A DNA stretch of 6,540 nt, taken from an uncultured Erysipelotrichales bacterium. GTDB taxonomy: Bacteria > Bacillota_I > Bacilli_A > Erysipelotrichales > Coprobacillaceae. Where the stretch lies: NCBI GenBank assembly GCA_934754755.1, contig CAKVJS010000067.1, positions 1-6,540 of the forward strand, in the 5' to 3' direction. Under the pieces are notes generated by a model that saw nothing but the letters and a program-made list of their open reading frames with translations, made no database searches and was not told the DNA's origin. Positions 1 through 6,017 of the stretch are shown piece after piece (position 1 is the first letter of the stretch; the number at the start of each line of letters is the position of its first letter). A program made the position numbers and the translations under genes.

Positions 1-2648
1 GGTGGATAGTATTTGTATATTTGGTTTTATTAATTGGAGTCGCTGGATATCTTACTTTGGTACATGATAAAAAAGTTAATAACCAAACAGATAATAAATT
101 AACAATTGCCTTAGTCAATGAAGATGTACCAACTAAATTTAATAATCAAAACTATGTCTTTGGTAAACAGTTTGTAGATTTGGTATCCAATGATAAACAA
201 TATAATTGGCAAGTTATTTCAAGAGCTGTAGCAGATAAGGCTTATGCGGATTCATCGATAGATGCTATTATCTATTTACCACAATCTTTTTCGCATGATA
301 TTTTAACATTACAAGATATGGTACCAACAAAGGCTAAAGTAGATTATAAAATACAACAACAGTCAAGTGCTTTGTCGGATCATATATTACAAGATAAAAT
401 TAATACAATTCTTTCTACTTTCAACGAAAATATTGTAAAAATGTATTATGCAAGTGTAGCTGGCAATATTGCTGAAGCACAAAATAATATGGGAGGAGCC
501 TTAGGTAAACAGGAAACTTTAGTAACTACCTTATATCGTGATGTAAACCAACCATTTAAACAAACCATGCCAACTTTTGCACAGTTTATCTCTGGAACAA
601 GTAGTTTACAGGGAGTTAATGAATCAAATGTAGCGTCGCAAAACAATTTTACGGAAAGTACTACAAATTTATTGACTACAACAAATGATAATTTTAAAGA
701 AACGATACCAGAAGTAAATGACCACTTTACGTTACAAAAGAAAATAGCGGGTCTTAATGTAAATAATGCCAATCAGGGGATACTTTCCCAAGCTAATAAA
801 GATCAATTATTCTATCGAAATCAGTTCCTAGCAATGTATCAAAATGTTAATAATAACTTTTCACTATTACGAACAGGGAAGAAAAAGGGTTTATTTGCGG
901 ATCTAAAAAAACAAGTATCAAAGTACAATAAACGGATGACAAGGATCAAAGGCGATATGGAACAGGAAGCATCATCATTAACAACGAAACGTGATGATTT
1001 GTTATCATTAGAAAAGAACCTGTATAAACAATTTTTTAATCAGGATATAGATGTCAAGAAGGATAACTTTGATAAATTTACAGATCTACAAAAAAATAAG
1101 AATGCAAGAGAAGGATTAAGCCAAAATATTAAGAATTCTTTTGGTCGTAAAGATTATATTACAAATAGTAGCTATAGTGCTAAACTAGCATTCGATATTG
1201 GTGAAATCTCTACTAATGCAAAGGATTATCGACTAGATCAAATGGTAAATAATGGTTCTTTATCAAAAGAGGATAAGGAAACGTATGAACTAAAATTACA
1301 ATTGATTAAACAATTTGCCTCAGCCTATAAGTATAGTGCAGGTGTTGTTGATTTACAGGATATGCCTACAAGTAATAAACCACAAGTAATAACAAAGGAA
1401 TTACAAGTAACCGTTCCATCTGGATATACGTATGTATCTTCCAAGTTTCCTAGTTTTGTAAAAATTAAGTTGGCAGATAAGGGGGCTATTAATCAAGATA
1501 ACAGTATTATTTTAGATAATAAAGATTGGAATGATAAAACATATATAATCACTTTTACTATAACCATAGATAAAAATCCAGAAATATTTGATATAGTATG
1601 GACAAATGATGCAACGGGTGAAGAGGTAATACGAACTAAAAATACATTTGATATATTACCGCTAGATGCTTTTTCATCGTATCTAGGTAAAGATAAATTC
1701 TCATACATAACGCAGAAATTGGGTGCTATTAATCAAGTGGCATCTGAAATTACCTTACTATATGGTAGTCCAGATACTGATTATACTAGTCTATTAGATA
1801 AGAAAACAAAAAAGGAATTTGAAGAGGCAAGTGAACGATCTATATTCAATCGATATGGTAATATGGATGCCGATCTTATTGCAGAACGCTTGGATGACGG
1901 AGATGTTAAAAGGTATAAAAAAAATGGTGTATCCAACATAAAAAAAGTTGTTGATACCATTACTTCGTTAAATCAAACCATTGATACCTTGGAAGGTACT
2001 GTAAAGGAAATTTCTACGAATCTTCCAGAAGATTTCTTCGCAAAAAACATCACTGCCTTAAATGATTGGTTACAAAGAAGTAGTGATGAATTAAACGCTA
2101 GTTATGCGAGTTGGAAGGAAAATAAGGTAGATCCATTGGAAGTGAAGGACTGGGCCAAATATAAAGATAAGGATATTGCTTTATATGAGGATAACAGTGA
2201 TTCGTTGCATACACAAATCATTAACTTGTTGACAAATACATCAAAAGCGACAGAATCTGTTAAAAATGGTGCACAAATGGTCAAAGATAACTCTGATCTA
2301 TTTTCTGAAATGGTTAATAATGCTAAAGAAACCCAGGCAGAAGCGCAAAAGGTGTTAGACAACTCAGATAATTTACAGATCATTGGGGTGCGCGATGTAG
2401 CTGCAAGTAAAGATTACTTCACTAATTTTTCATCCGTTTTATCAAATACAAGACGTCCGGATGTAGATAAGAATCATTTATATGATTTCTTCGCAAAGCC
2501 AATTCATGTTAGTGATATATCACCAAAGGAAAGATTAGTAAGAAAGTCTTCGAACGATTGGCAGCTGATATTATTATTTATTGCTGGTATCGTTACTGGA
2601 GCAGTTCTTTTGTACGGTACAGAAAAAATAATCAAAAGAAAAAAGTAA
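1..2648 (+). CDS. esaA: Type VII secretion protein EsaA (YueB family), 5' end outside the window
   Basis: This is a membrane subunit of the type VIIb (WXG100/Ess) secretion machine, with a large domain outside the cell membrane. The frame is open to the left edge (first full codon at 3), so the true start lies upstream. A TTG at 21 is only an internal Leu of the first membrane helix. About 881 residues are visible. They begin with a hydrophobic helix (WIVFVYLVLLIGVAGYLTLV). A conserved EsaA/YhgE-like N-terminal domain follows (IALVNEDVP, YVFGKQFVDLV, YNWQVISRAVA, DAIIYLPQSFS, YYASVAGNIAEAQ). Then comes a long, polar, partly coiled-coil extracellular region with no cysteine. One C-terminal helix (WQLILLFIAGIVTGAVLLYG) and a KRKK tail end the protein. 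B. subtilis YueB and S. aureus EsaA, as I know them, carry about five C-terminal helices, so this is a short-tailed form. YueB is the receptor of phage SPP1. Family assignment is secure; the tail topology is read by eye. Confidence 0.92.
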   Translation, partial: WIVFVYLVLLIGVAGYLTLVHDKKVNNQTDNKLTIALVNEDVPTKFNNQNYVFGKQFVDLVSNDKQYNWQVISRAVADKAYADSSIDAIIYLPQSFSHDILTLQDMVPTKAKVDYKIQQQSSALSDHILQDKINTILSTFNENIVKMYYASVAGNIAEAQNNMGGALGKQETLVTTLYRDVNQPFKQTMPTFAQFISGTSSLQGVNESNVASQNNFTESTTNLLTTTNDNFKETIPEVNDHFTLQKKIAGLNVNNANQGILSQANKDQLFYRNQFLAMYQNVNNNFSLLRTGKKKGLFADLKKQVSKYNKRMTRIKGDMEQEASSLTTKRDDLLSLEKNLYKQFFNQDIDVKKDNFDKFTDLQKNKNAREGLSQNIKNSFGRKDYITNSSYSAKLAFDIGEISTNAKDYRLDQMVNNGSLSKEDKETYELKLQLIKQFASAYKYSAGVVDLQDMPTSNKPQVITKELQVTVPSGYTYVSSKFPSFVKIKLADKGAINQDNSIILDNKDWNDKTYIITFTITIDKNPEIFDIVWTNDATGEEVIRTKNTFDILPLDAFSSYLGKDKFSYITQKLGAINQVASEITLLYGSPDTDYTSLLDKKTKKEFEEASERSIFNRYGNMDADLIAERLDDGDVKRYKKNGVSNIKKVVDTITSLNQTIDTLEGTVKEISTNLPEDFFAKNITALNDWLQRSSDELNASYASWKENKVDPLEVKDWAKYKDKDIALYEDNSDSLHTQIINLLTNTSKATESVKNGAQMVKDNSDLFSEMVNNAKETQAEAQKVLDNSDNLQIIGVRDVAASKDYFTNFSSVLSNTRRPDVDKNHLYDFFAKPIHVSDISPKERLVRKSSNDWQLILLFIAGIVTGAVLLYGTEKIIKRKK

Positions 2649-2665
2649 AAATCAAATATGACTCT

Positions 2666-2693
2666 AACAGGGAGATAATTCTCTCTGTTTTTT
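2666..2693 (+). terminator. Intrinsic terminator of esaA
   Basis: A 10-bp stem (AACAGGGAGA with TCTCTCTGTT, one G-U pair) closes a TAAT loop and runs into TTTTTT. It begins 17 bases after the esaA stop codon. It marks esaA as the last gene of its transcript and probably the edge of the secretion locus before the phage-derived genes. Confidence 0.88.
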
Positions 2694-2792
2694 GTATTTT
2701 TTATTCGGCTATTTTATCTCTTTCTTTTATTTATCATTGCATAGTAAAAAGGATATTTTTATACACTAAAAATTAGGTGGTCCAAGTATCAT

Positions 2793-3245
2793 TTATAATG
2801 AACCATTTTCTTTATTTGGATACAGTATCTCTAATTCGGTTAATCGATCAAGTGCTATTTTTTTTCCTACTGTGTTGCAGTGTAAAAATTTTAATAAAAT
2901 TTCTTGGGTATCCTTGTCAAACCATGATTCTACATCGTCGAGGGTACGGCGTTGCATATTCGTTTTTTGTTCTTTGGTGGCCGCACTGTAGATAGGATTC
3001 TTTTGTCTTTGTTCATCACTTATTCTTTCCATATTATCAGTAAAACCCATGAGCCATGCTTCATTAATATCTAGAACTTTGCAAAGTACATAAATGTTAT
3101 CAGCCCGTGGTGCGTATTTATCATTAATATACTCCGATATGACTGACTTTGAAAGTCCAGTAGATTTAGCTAGTTCACTAGCCTTCATATATCTAATAGC
3201 TAAAGCTTTTTTTAATCTTTTCCCTATTGTTTCTCTTGATTCCAT
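2793..3245 (-). CDS. XRE-family phage repressor (CI-like), no peptidase domain
   Basis: A DNA-binding repressor of 150 residues. The frame extends upstream to 3293, but the ATG at 3245 is chosen because AAGGAGG sits 8 bases before it and the protein then starts directly with the helix-turn-helix domain (MESRETIGKRLKKAL). Residues about 5-65 form the HTH: ASELAKSTGLSKSVISEYI is the core, followed by DKYAPRADNIYVLCKVLDI and the WLMG motif common in phage repressors. The C-terminal half (LDDVESWFDKDTQEILLKFL, then GKKIALDRLTELEILYPN) resembles the helical tail of short Firmicute phage repressors. There is no room for a LexA/S24 self-cleaving domain, so direct RecA-driven cleavage is unlikely; induction would need an antirepressor or another signal (inference). 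It diverges from the Cro-like gene and converges on esaA. It probably represses itself and the rightward promoter through the shared operators. Confidence 0.88.
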   Translation of the reverse strand: MESRETIGKRLKKALAIRYMKASELAKSTGLSKSVISEYINDKYAPRADNIYVLCKVLDINEAWLMGFTDNMERISDEQRQKNPIYSAATKEQKTNMQRRTLDDVESWFDKDTQEILLKFLHCNTVGKKIALDRLTELEILYPNKENGSL

Positions 3246-3264
3246 ATTGCTATCCTCCTTTGCT

Positions 3265-3293
3265 ATTATAGCATTAGAAAAAGTTAGAAACAA
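3265..3293 (-). promoter_or_regulatory. Leftward promoter of the repressor gene
   Basis: Read on the - strand: a weak -35 TTGTTT (3293-3288), a 17-bp spacer, then an extended -10 TGC-TATAAT (TATAAT at 3270-3265). The expected start of transcription is near 3259, so the mRNA would begin almost at the ribosome binding site AAGGAGG. The -35 lies inside a short dyad AGTT-N6-AACT (3282-3295), which shares half-sites with the 19-bp operators and suggests self-control. Confidence 0.7.
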
Positions 3294-3298
3294 CTAAA

Positions 3299-3317
3299 AG
3301 TTCAGTATATCCAAACT
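3299..3317. promoter_or_regulatory. Operator copy 1 of the divergent switch
   Basis: AGTTCAGTATATCCAAACT, an imperfect dyad with AGTT/AACT ends. It matches the second copy at 3340-3358 at 15 of 19 positions without gaps. It lies 5 bp upstream of the leftward -35. Probable binding site of the repressor and/or the DUF739 protein (inference). Confidence 0.65.
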
Positions 3318-3339
3318 ACACAAAAAAATATATAAATAA

Positions 3340-3358
3340 AGTTCGGTTTATATAAACT
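3340..3358. promoter_or_regulatory. Operator copy 2 of the divergent switch
   Basis: AGTTCGGTTTATATAAACT, a dyad with AGTT/AACT ends and 15/19 identity to copy 1. The two copies are 41 bp apart, about four helical turns, so bound dimers would lie on the same DNA face. It lies 6 bp upstream of the rightward -35. An A/T-rich stretch (3318-3339) separates the two sites. Confidence 0.65.
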
Positions 3359-3364
3359 TTTGGA

Positions 3365-3393
3365 TTGACATATGATTATAGTGCTAGTATTAT
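3365..3393 (+). promoter_or_regulatory. Rightward early promoter
   Basis: A perfect -35 TTGACA (3365-3370), a 17-bp spacer and TATTAT (3388-3393). It drives the DUF739 gene and perhaps the late activator. Transcription should start near 3400, just before the perfect palindrome at 3403-3417. Confidence 0.85.
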
Positions 3394-3402
3394 GTAATTA
3401 TG

Positions 3403-3417
3403 TTCGTAAAACACGAA
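3403..3417. promoter_or_regulatory. Palindrome at the rightward transcription start
   Basis: TTCGT-AAAAC-ACGAA, a perfect 5-bp inverted repeat placed at about +3 to +17 of the rightward promoter. It shares the TTCG core with operator copy 2 but has a shorter spacing. A protein bound here would block the promoter directly, so it may be the true blocking site, perhaps for a different protein from the one bound at the AGTT/AACT sites. Confidence 0.45.
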
Positions 3418-3434
3418 TAATAGGAGGCGAAAAG

Positions 3435-3674
3435 ATGAAAAACAATCAATTAGTGTACTTATTTGATTATACAGAATTGCGAAGACGAATTAAAGAAAAG
3501 CTTGGAACAGAGGAAAATTACTGTACAGCAATGGGTTTTTCAAGAGGTACAAAGATAGCGAGATTTAAATGCAATCCAGCATTCAATGCAGAGGAGATTG
3601 CCCGTAGTTGTGATATTTTAGATATCACTGATAATGAGATAGCTATTTATTTTTTTACAAAGAAAGTTCGGTAA
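3435..3674 (+). CDS. DUF739 family Cro-like regulator
   Basis: A small protein of 79 residues. The ATG at 3435 is preceded at 7 bases by TAGGAGG, which decides the start over the longer open frame from 3372. Family marks: FDYTELRRRIKEKLGTEENY near the N-terminus, then a degenerate helix-turn-helix (CTAMGFSRGTKIARFKCN), then FNAEEIARSCDILDI and the closing IAIYFFTKKVR. This order is typical of DUF739 proteins, which sit in phages right after the divergent repressor and act as Cro-like regulators. The pairing of promoter, operators and divergent repressor supports that role here. It is the first gene of the rightward transcript. Its stop codon overlaps another AGTTCGGT half-site. Confidence 0.82.
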   Translation: MKNNQLVYLFDYTELRRRIKEKLGTEENYCTAMGFSRGTKIARFKCNPAFNAEEIARSCDILDITDNEIAIYFFTKKVR

Positions 3675-3683
3675 AAACGAATT
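3665..3683. promoter_or_regulatory. Possible third operator-like site at the end of the Cro-like gene
   Basis: AGTTCGGTAAAAACGAATT shares the first eight bases of operator copy 2 and has its own TTCG-N7-CGAA dyad. The overall match to copy 2 is 13 of 19. It overlaps the DUF739 stop codon and lies upstream of the late activator gene. Because it is partly coding, the match could be chance. Confidence 0.3.
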
Positions 3684-3714
3684 TAAGTATAGAATGATAA
3701 AAGTATTAGTGGTA

Positions 3715-3744
3715 TTGGCATGCGATATAAATCGTTAATTTAAT
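3715..3744 (+). promoter_or_regulatory. Possible promoter of the late activator gene
   Basis: TTGGCA (3715-3720), an 18-bp spacer and TTTAAT (3739-3744), each one mismatch from consensus. It lies in the 152-bp gap between the DUF739 gene and the activator. That gap otherwise holds only a 14-codon frame at 3694 without a ribosome binding site. Spacing is acceptable, but such matches are common in AT-rich DNA. Confidence 0.35.
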
Positions 3745-3826
3745 GGTGATGTATTTTATTTAATAAGTGGAAACAGATATCCCTGATGTAAGGAAAATTC
3801 AAAACAATAGGATAGGAGTGATAGTG

Positions 3827-4168
3827 GTGGATTTTGAAGAAAAAAAAGAATGGCTAAAGTCATACAAGGATCTAAAAAATGAGTTAGATTATATAAATAG
3901 CGGACTGATAAATATAAAAGCAATTAAATATAGTTATGATGTAGGTGGAAATCCGGTTGATATTAATAAATTACTAGATAAAAAAGATAAAGTAGTACAT
4001 AAAATGGAGGAGATTGAAGATGCAATTAGTCTTTTGCAAACTCAGTACCGTATCGTGTTGGGTTATAGATATATTCGGTTTTATACGATTGATTGTATCG
4101 CTGATAAAACACACTATTCCTCTAGGCAAATATGTAGGCATATAAAAAAAGGTATCGAACTGTTATAG
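3827..4168 (+). CDS. DUF1492/ArpU-like phage late transcription regulator
   Basis: A protein of 113 residues if it starts at the GTG at 3827, with AGGAG at 3814-3818, 8 bases upstream. GTG codons at 3824 and 3818, or the open frame back to 3767, are less likely. Residues 1-30 (EEKKEWLKSYKDLKNELDYI) and 45-72 form helical, coiled-coil-prone segments. Residues about 74-113 (YRIVLGYRYIRFYTIDCIAD, then YSSRQICRHIKKGIELL) match a sigma-70 region 4-like helix-turn-helix: a Y/RYI helix, an IAD turn and a recognition helix. Proteins of this size and layout (DUF1492, ArpU and RinA-type) sit just upstream of the packaging and head genes in Gram-positive phages and are thought to switch on late transcription. 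Here the small and large terminase genes that normally follow are absent and a structured non-coding region follows at once. Family level is fairly sure; the exact subfamily is not. Confidence 0.78.
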   Translation: MDFEEKKEWLKSYKDLKNELDYINSGLINIKAIKYSYDVGGNPVDINKLLDKKDKVVHKMEEIEDAISLLQTQYRIVLGYRYIRFYTIDCIADKTHYSSRQICRHIKKGIELL

Positions 4169-4171
4169 GGG

Positions 4172-4351
4172 TGTCAGTACAAGACATAGATTGTCTATTT
4201 AGATAGTGCTATTATGATATTGTGATAGTAAAGCAAGAGATATCACAGTGTAGATTTATTTCATATTCTTTTCTCTCTTACAATTAATAGTTTTATAACA
4301 TGGATAAAATGATGGATTAAAGTAAAAAAAGATGCAATAGTATCTTTTTTT
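4172..4351 (+). repeat. Duplicated RNA-like unit, copy A
   Basis: It begins 3 bases after the late regulator stop codon. Positions 4172-4225 match 4462-4515 of copy B without gaps at 44 of 54 positions. The match is strongest in the first 25 bases (22/25) and in TAGTGCTATTATGATATTGT and onwards (21/22). The 3' ends are again similar (AAAAAGATGCAAT and the terminator). Visible folds: AGACA-TAGAT-TGTCT (4182-4196), and an 11-bp stem of 4217-4227 with 4241-4251 (core TGTGATA/TATCACA, 13-base loop, two G-U pairs). The unit could be a small RNA, a leader controlling read-through, or a binding region for the late regulator. No clear promoter is seen; the bases TTATAG just before it recur before copy B. 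Confidence 0.6.
4324..4351 (+). terminator. Intrinsic terminator of copy A
   Basis: AAAAAAAGATGC pairs with GTATCTTTTTTT around an AATA loop, a 12-bp stem with one G-U pair and seven Ts. The A-tract on the 5' side means it could also work on the opposite strand. It would stop transcripts from the late regulator side before they reach the portal gene unless it is read through. Confidence 0.75.
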
Positions 4352-4461
4352 ATGTAAGAGATACTTATGATAAAAGGGGATATAGGGATACCAATAGTTG
4401 GATTTTATACAATATACTCTTCAAACACAATCTTTATATAGGTTCCTACTGTTTTATAGAA

Positions 4462-4588
4462 TGTCAGCACGTGACATAGATTGTCTCATCCTTTAGTGCT
4501 AATATGATATTGTGAGATTAGTAAGAAATAGCATATATATAATGTTATATAGTTAGTTAGTTTAAAAAGATGCAATGGTGTCTTTTTT
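4462..4588 (+). repeat. Duplicated RNA-like unit, copy B
   Basis: Second copy of the unit, 290 bp downstream of copy A. It keeps the 5' block (TGTCA-GCACG-TGACA is a perfect hairpin here), the shared TAGTGCTAATATGATATTGT and the terminator. The middle is about 50 bp shorter, and the long TGTGATA/TATCACA hairpin of copy A is missing; GTGCTA (4496-4501) can pair with TAGCAT (4529-4534) instead. Both copies are preceded by ACTGTT and ATAG with slightly different spacing, so the duplication probably includes some bases upstream. Confidence 0.6.
4564..4588 (+). terminator. Intrinsic terminator of copy B
   Basis: AAAAAGATGC pairs with GTGTCTTTTT around an AATG loop, 10 bp with two G-U pairs and a run of six Ts. 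The stem differences from copy A (GTATC to GTGTC) keep pairing, as expected if the RNA hairpin is under selection. Confidence 0.68.
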
Positions 4589-4594
4589 ATTTTA

Positions 4595-4695
4595 TGTAAA
4601 TTTAACATTTACAAATTTGCGCATAGTAAGACTTTGCATTACTAAAATTTATTAGCTATATAGAATGGCTGTGCACTAAAAGAGATGTAAATTTA
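4595..4695 (+). promoter_or_regulatory. Inverted and direct repeats in front of the portal gene
   Basis: TGTAAAT-TTAAC-ATTTACA (4595-4613) is a perfect 7-bp dyad, and TAGTAA/TTACTA (4624-4644) a perfect 6-bp dyad. ATGTAAATTTA occurs at 4594-4604 and again at 4685-4695, next to the portal ribosome binding site. A weak promoter is possible: TTTGCA (4633-4638), 18 bp, TATATA (4657-4662). Portal expression could therefore start here, independent of the two upstream terminators. Function is inferred only. Confidence 0.4.
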
Positions 4696-4716
4696 TTAAA
4701 AAAGGAGATAAAGGGC

Positions 4717-5868
4717 ATGATTGATTTGTTAGATATTAGTGAGGGTAATGATAAGAGTTATCATGTACAATCACTTTTTGATGGTAATGCTTTAAAGAAT
4801 AAAATTTGGTACAGGGGAGATCCCCATGAGCTTTGTCAATTATATAACCAGGTTCAAAGCGATAATGCATCATTTTGGTCAGATGTTTGTCAAACGAAGG
4901 AACCTGTTCGAAGAATCCATACAGGATTACCTGCCTTAATTATTGATCGCTTAACGGATATTACCGTATCGAGCATAAGCGATATTGTCGTTAATCATAG
5001 ACAAGATATTGTTGATGCAATAGTGCATGAGAATAATATGAAACAGCTTATGAAATCAATGGTTAGTGATGTTTTATATATTGGCGATGGTGCAATGAAA
5101 ATCAGCATCGACACGGCAATTTCCCAGTATCCAATTTTAGAATGGTATCCCGGAGATAGAGTGTTATATGTATATAAACGAGGTAGATTACAAGAGGTTA
5201 TTTTTAAAAATAGCTATAACTATAAAAATAAACATTACTTACATCTTGAACACTTTGGTTTCGGTTATATAAAGAATGCGTTGATTAGTGTAGACAAGAA
5301 TATTAACGTACCACTAGCTACTATCCCTGAGCTAGCTAAAGTTCGGAATTATCAATTTGCTGGATACACGGAAGACAAGTACGGCAATCCAATAACTAAG
5401 GGTAATTATATAATGGCTATTCCTGTAAAGTTTAAACAAAGTAGCATCTATGAGGGGCGTGGAGAGTCCGTATTTGATAAAAGAATATCTAGCTTTGATG
5501 CACTTGATGAGATTGCATCACGTTGGATAAATTCACTAAGAGTGCACAATTTGACAGGGGATAATTTAGATGTAACGCAAGCTTTCATTACACCATCTAG
5601 TTACTCGCAATCGTATATGTTTTTTTTGGATGCTTGTCTTGCGGGATTAATTAGTCCAGAAAGCTTAGGACTTTACCAATCAAACAATTTCAAATGGGAT
5701 AAAGAAAAAACAACAATGGAAACACGTAAAAAAATCATTACTATACTATCGGATGTAGTCTATTCTATTATAAAAACATCGATGCATGTTTACTGTGATT
5801 TAAATCACCAAATAATGAACAATGATATTAAAATTAATATAAATTTTGAAAAGTATGATACATACTAA
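4717..5868 (+). CDS. Phage portal protein, apparently short at the C-terminus
   Basis: The portal forms the ring at one corner of a phage head through which DNA enters and leaves. The ATG at 4717 has AAAGGAG 9 bases upstream. The 383 residues show features of Firmicute siphophage portals: WYRGDPHELCQLYNQV near residue 31, FWSDV, the RRIHTGLPALIIDRLTDI segment (about 65-82), VLYIGDGAMKISID, EWYPGDRVLYVYKRGR, GRGESVFDKRISSFDALDEI, and a final part with ETRKKIITILSDVV and the strand INFEKYD. In portals of this type that I know, the last strand is followed by a further helical segment (often NPSF..Q followed by a Gly/Ala-rich stretch). Here the frame stops at YDTY, and no continuation is seen in the other frames. 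The usual neighbour upstream (large terminase) is absent, and no minor head gene follows. Portal assignment is good; whether it is functional is open. Confidence 0.82.
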   Translation: MIDLLDISEGNDKSYHVQSLFDGNALKNKIWYRGDPHELCQLYNQVQSDNASFWSDVCQTKEPVRRIHTGLPALIIDRLTDITVSSISDIVVNHRQDIVDAIVHENNMKQLMKSMVSDVLYIGDGAMKISIDTAISQYPILEWYPGDRVLYVYKRGRLQEVIFKNSYNYKNKHYLHLEHFGFGYIKNALISVDKNINVPLATIPELAKVRNYQFAGYTEDKYGNPITKGNYIMAIPVKFKQSSIYEGRGESVFDKRISSFDALDEIASRWINSLRVHNLTGDNLDVTQAFITPSSYSQSYMFFLDACLAGLISPESLGLYQSNNFKWDKEKTTMETRKKIITILSDVVYSIIKTSMHVYCDLNHQIMNNDIKININFEKYDTY

Positions 5869-5914
5869 ATGCTCTTAAAATAATCATTCATAAAATCTTA
5901 ATAAATACTACTTG

Positions 5915-5941
5915 TAGCTAGCTCATTTTGCTGGCTATTTT
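5915..5941 (+). terminator. Terminator-like hairpin after the portal gene
   Basis: TAGCTAGC pairs with GCTGGCTA (one G-U) around a 7-base loop and is followed by only four Ts. It is a moderate or partial terminator that could lower expression of the genes downstream relative to the portal. Confidence 0.5.
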
Positions 5942-5945
5942 AGTT

Positions 5946-5987
5946 ATCGTACGAGACAGTCAAATAGTGAGTTAGTGATCGTATGAG
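5946..5987 (+). repeat. Direct repeat ATCGTAYGAG
   Basis: ATCGTACGAG (5946-5955) and ATCGTATGAG (5978-5987) are identical at 9 of 10 positions and 32 bp apart, about three helical turns. They may be paired sites for a regulator of the downstream head genes; nothing else supports this. Confidence 0.4.
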
Positions 5988-6017
5988 TGAAATCTACATG
6001 TGGTCTTTTTTGTCCAA

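Larger units (their letters stand above)
4169..4716. other. 548-bp structured gap between the late regulator and the portal gene
   Basis: I see no convincing gene here on either strand. The best small frame is 24 codons (ATG at 4367, stop at 4439-4441, MIKGDIGIPIVGFYTIYSSN plus four residues), without a good ribosome binding site. The region holds the duplicated unit (4172-4351 and 4462-4588), two intrinsic terminators, several inverted repeats near the portal gene and the portal ribosome binding site. In most tailed phages of these hosts this place is taken by the terminase genes. Confidence 0.7.

Noticed and set aside
446..772. 108-codon - strand frame inside esaA
   Set aside because: Shadow of the strongly supported esaA frame, with unnatural Cys/Phe-rich composition.
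2789..2801. TCATT-TAT-AATGA palindrome at the repressor stop codon as terminator or attachment site
   Set aside because: The stem is short and AT-only, the T-run on the - strand is distant, and no matching repeat is seen elsewhere in the window.
2777..2995. 72-codon + strand frame opposite the repressor gene
   Set aside because: It lies antisense to the repressor, has no ribosome binding site and no recognisable domain.
3694..3738. 14-codon frame after the Cro-like gene
   Set aside because: Too short, lacks a ribosome binding site, and overlaps a repeated TATAGAATG motif that explains the ATG.
4367..4441. 24-codon frame between copies A and B, a possible small toxin or leader peptide
   Set aside because: No proper ribosome binding site and no recognised toxin motif; a chance frame of this size is expected in AT-rich DNA.
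4172..4588. CRISPR array or transposon ends
   Set aside because: Only two long, diverged copies with unequal middles, no short regular repeats and spacers, no terminal inverted repeats and no transposase gene.
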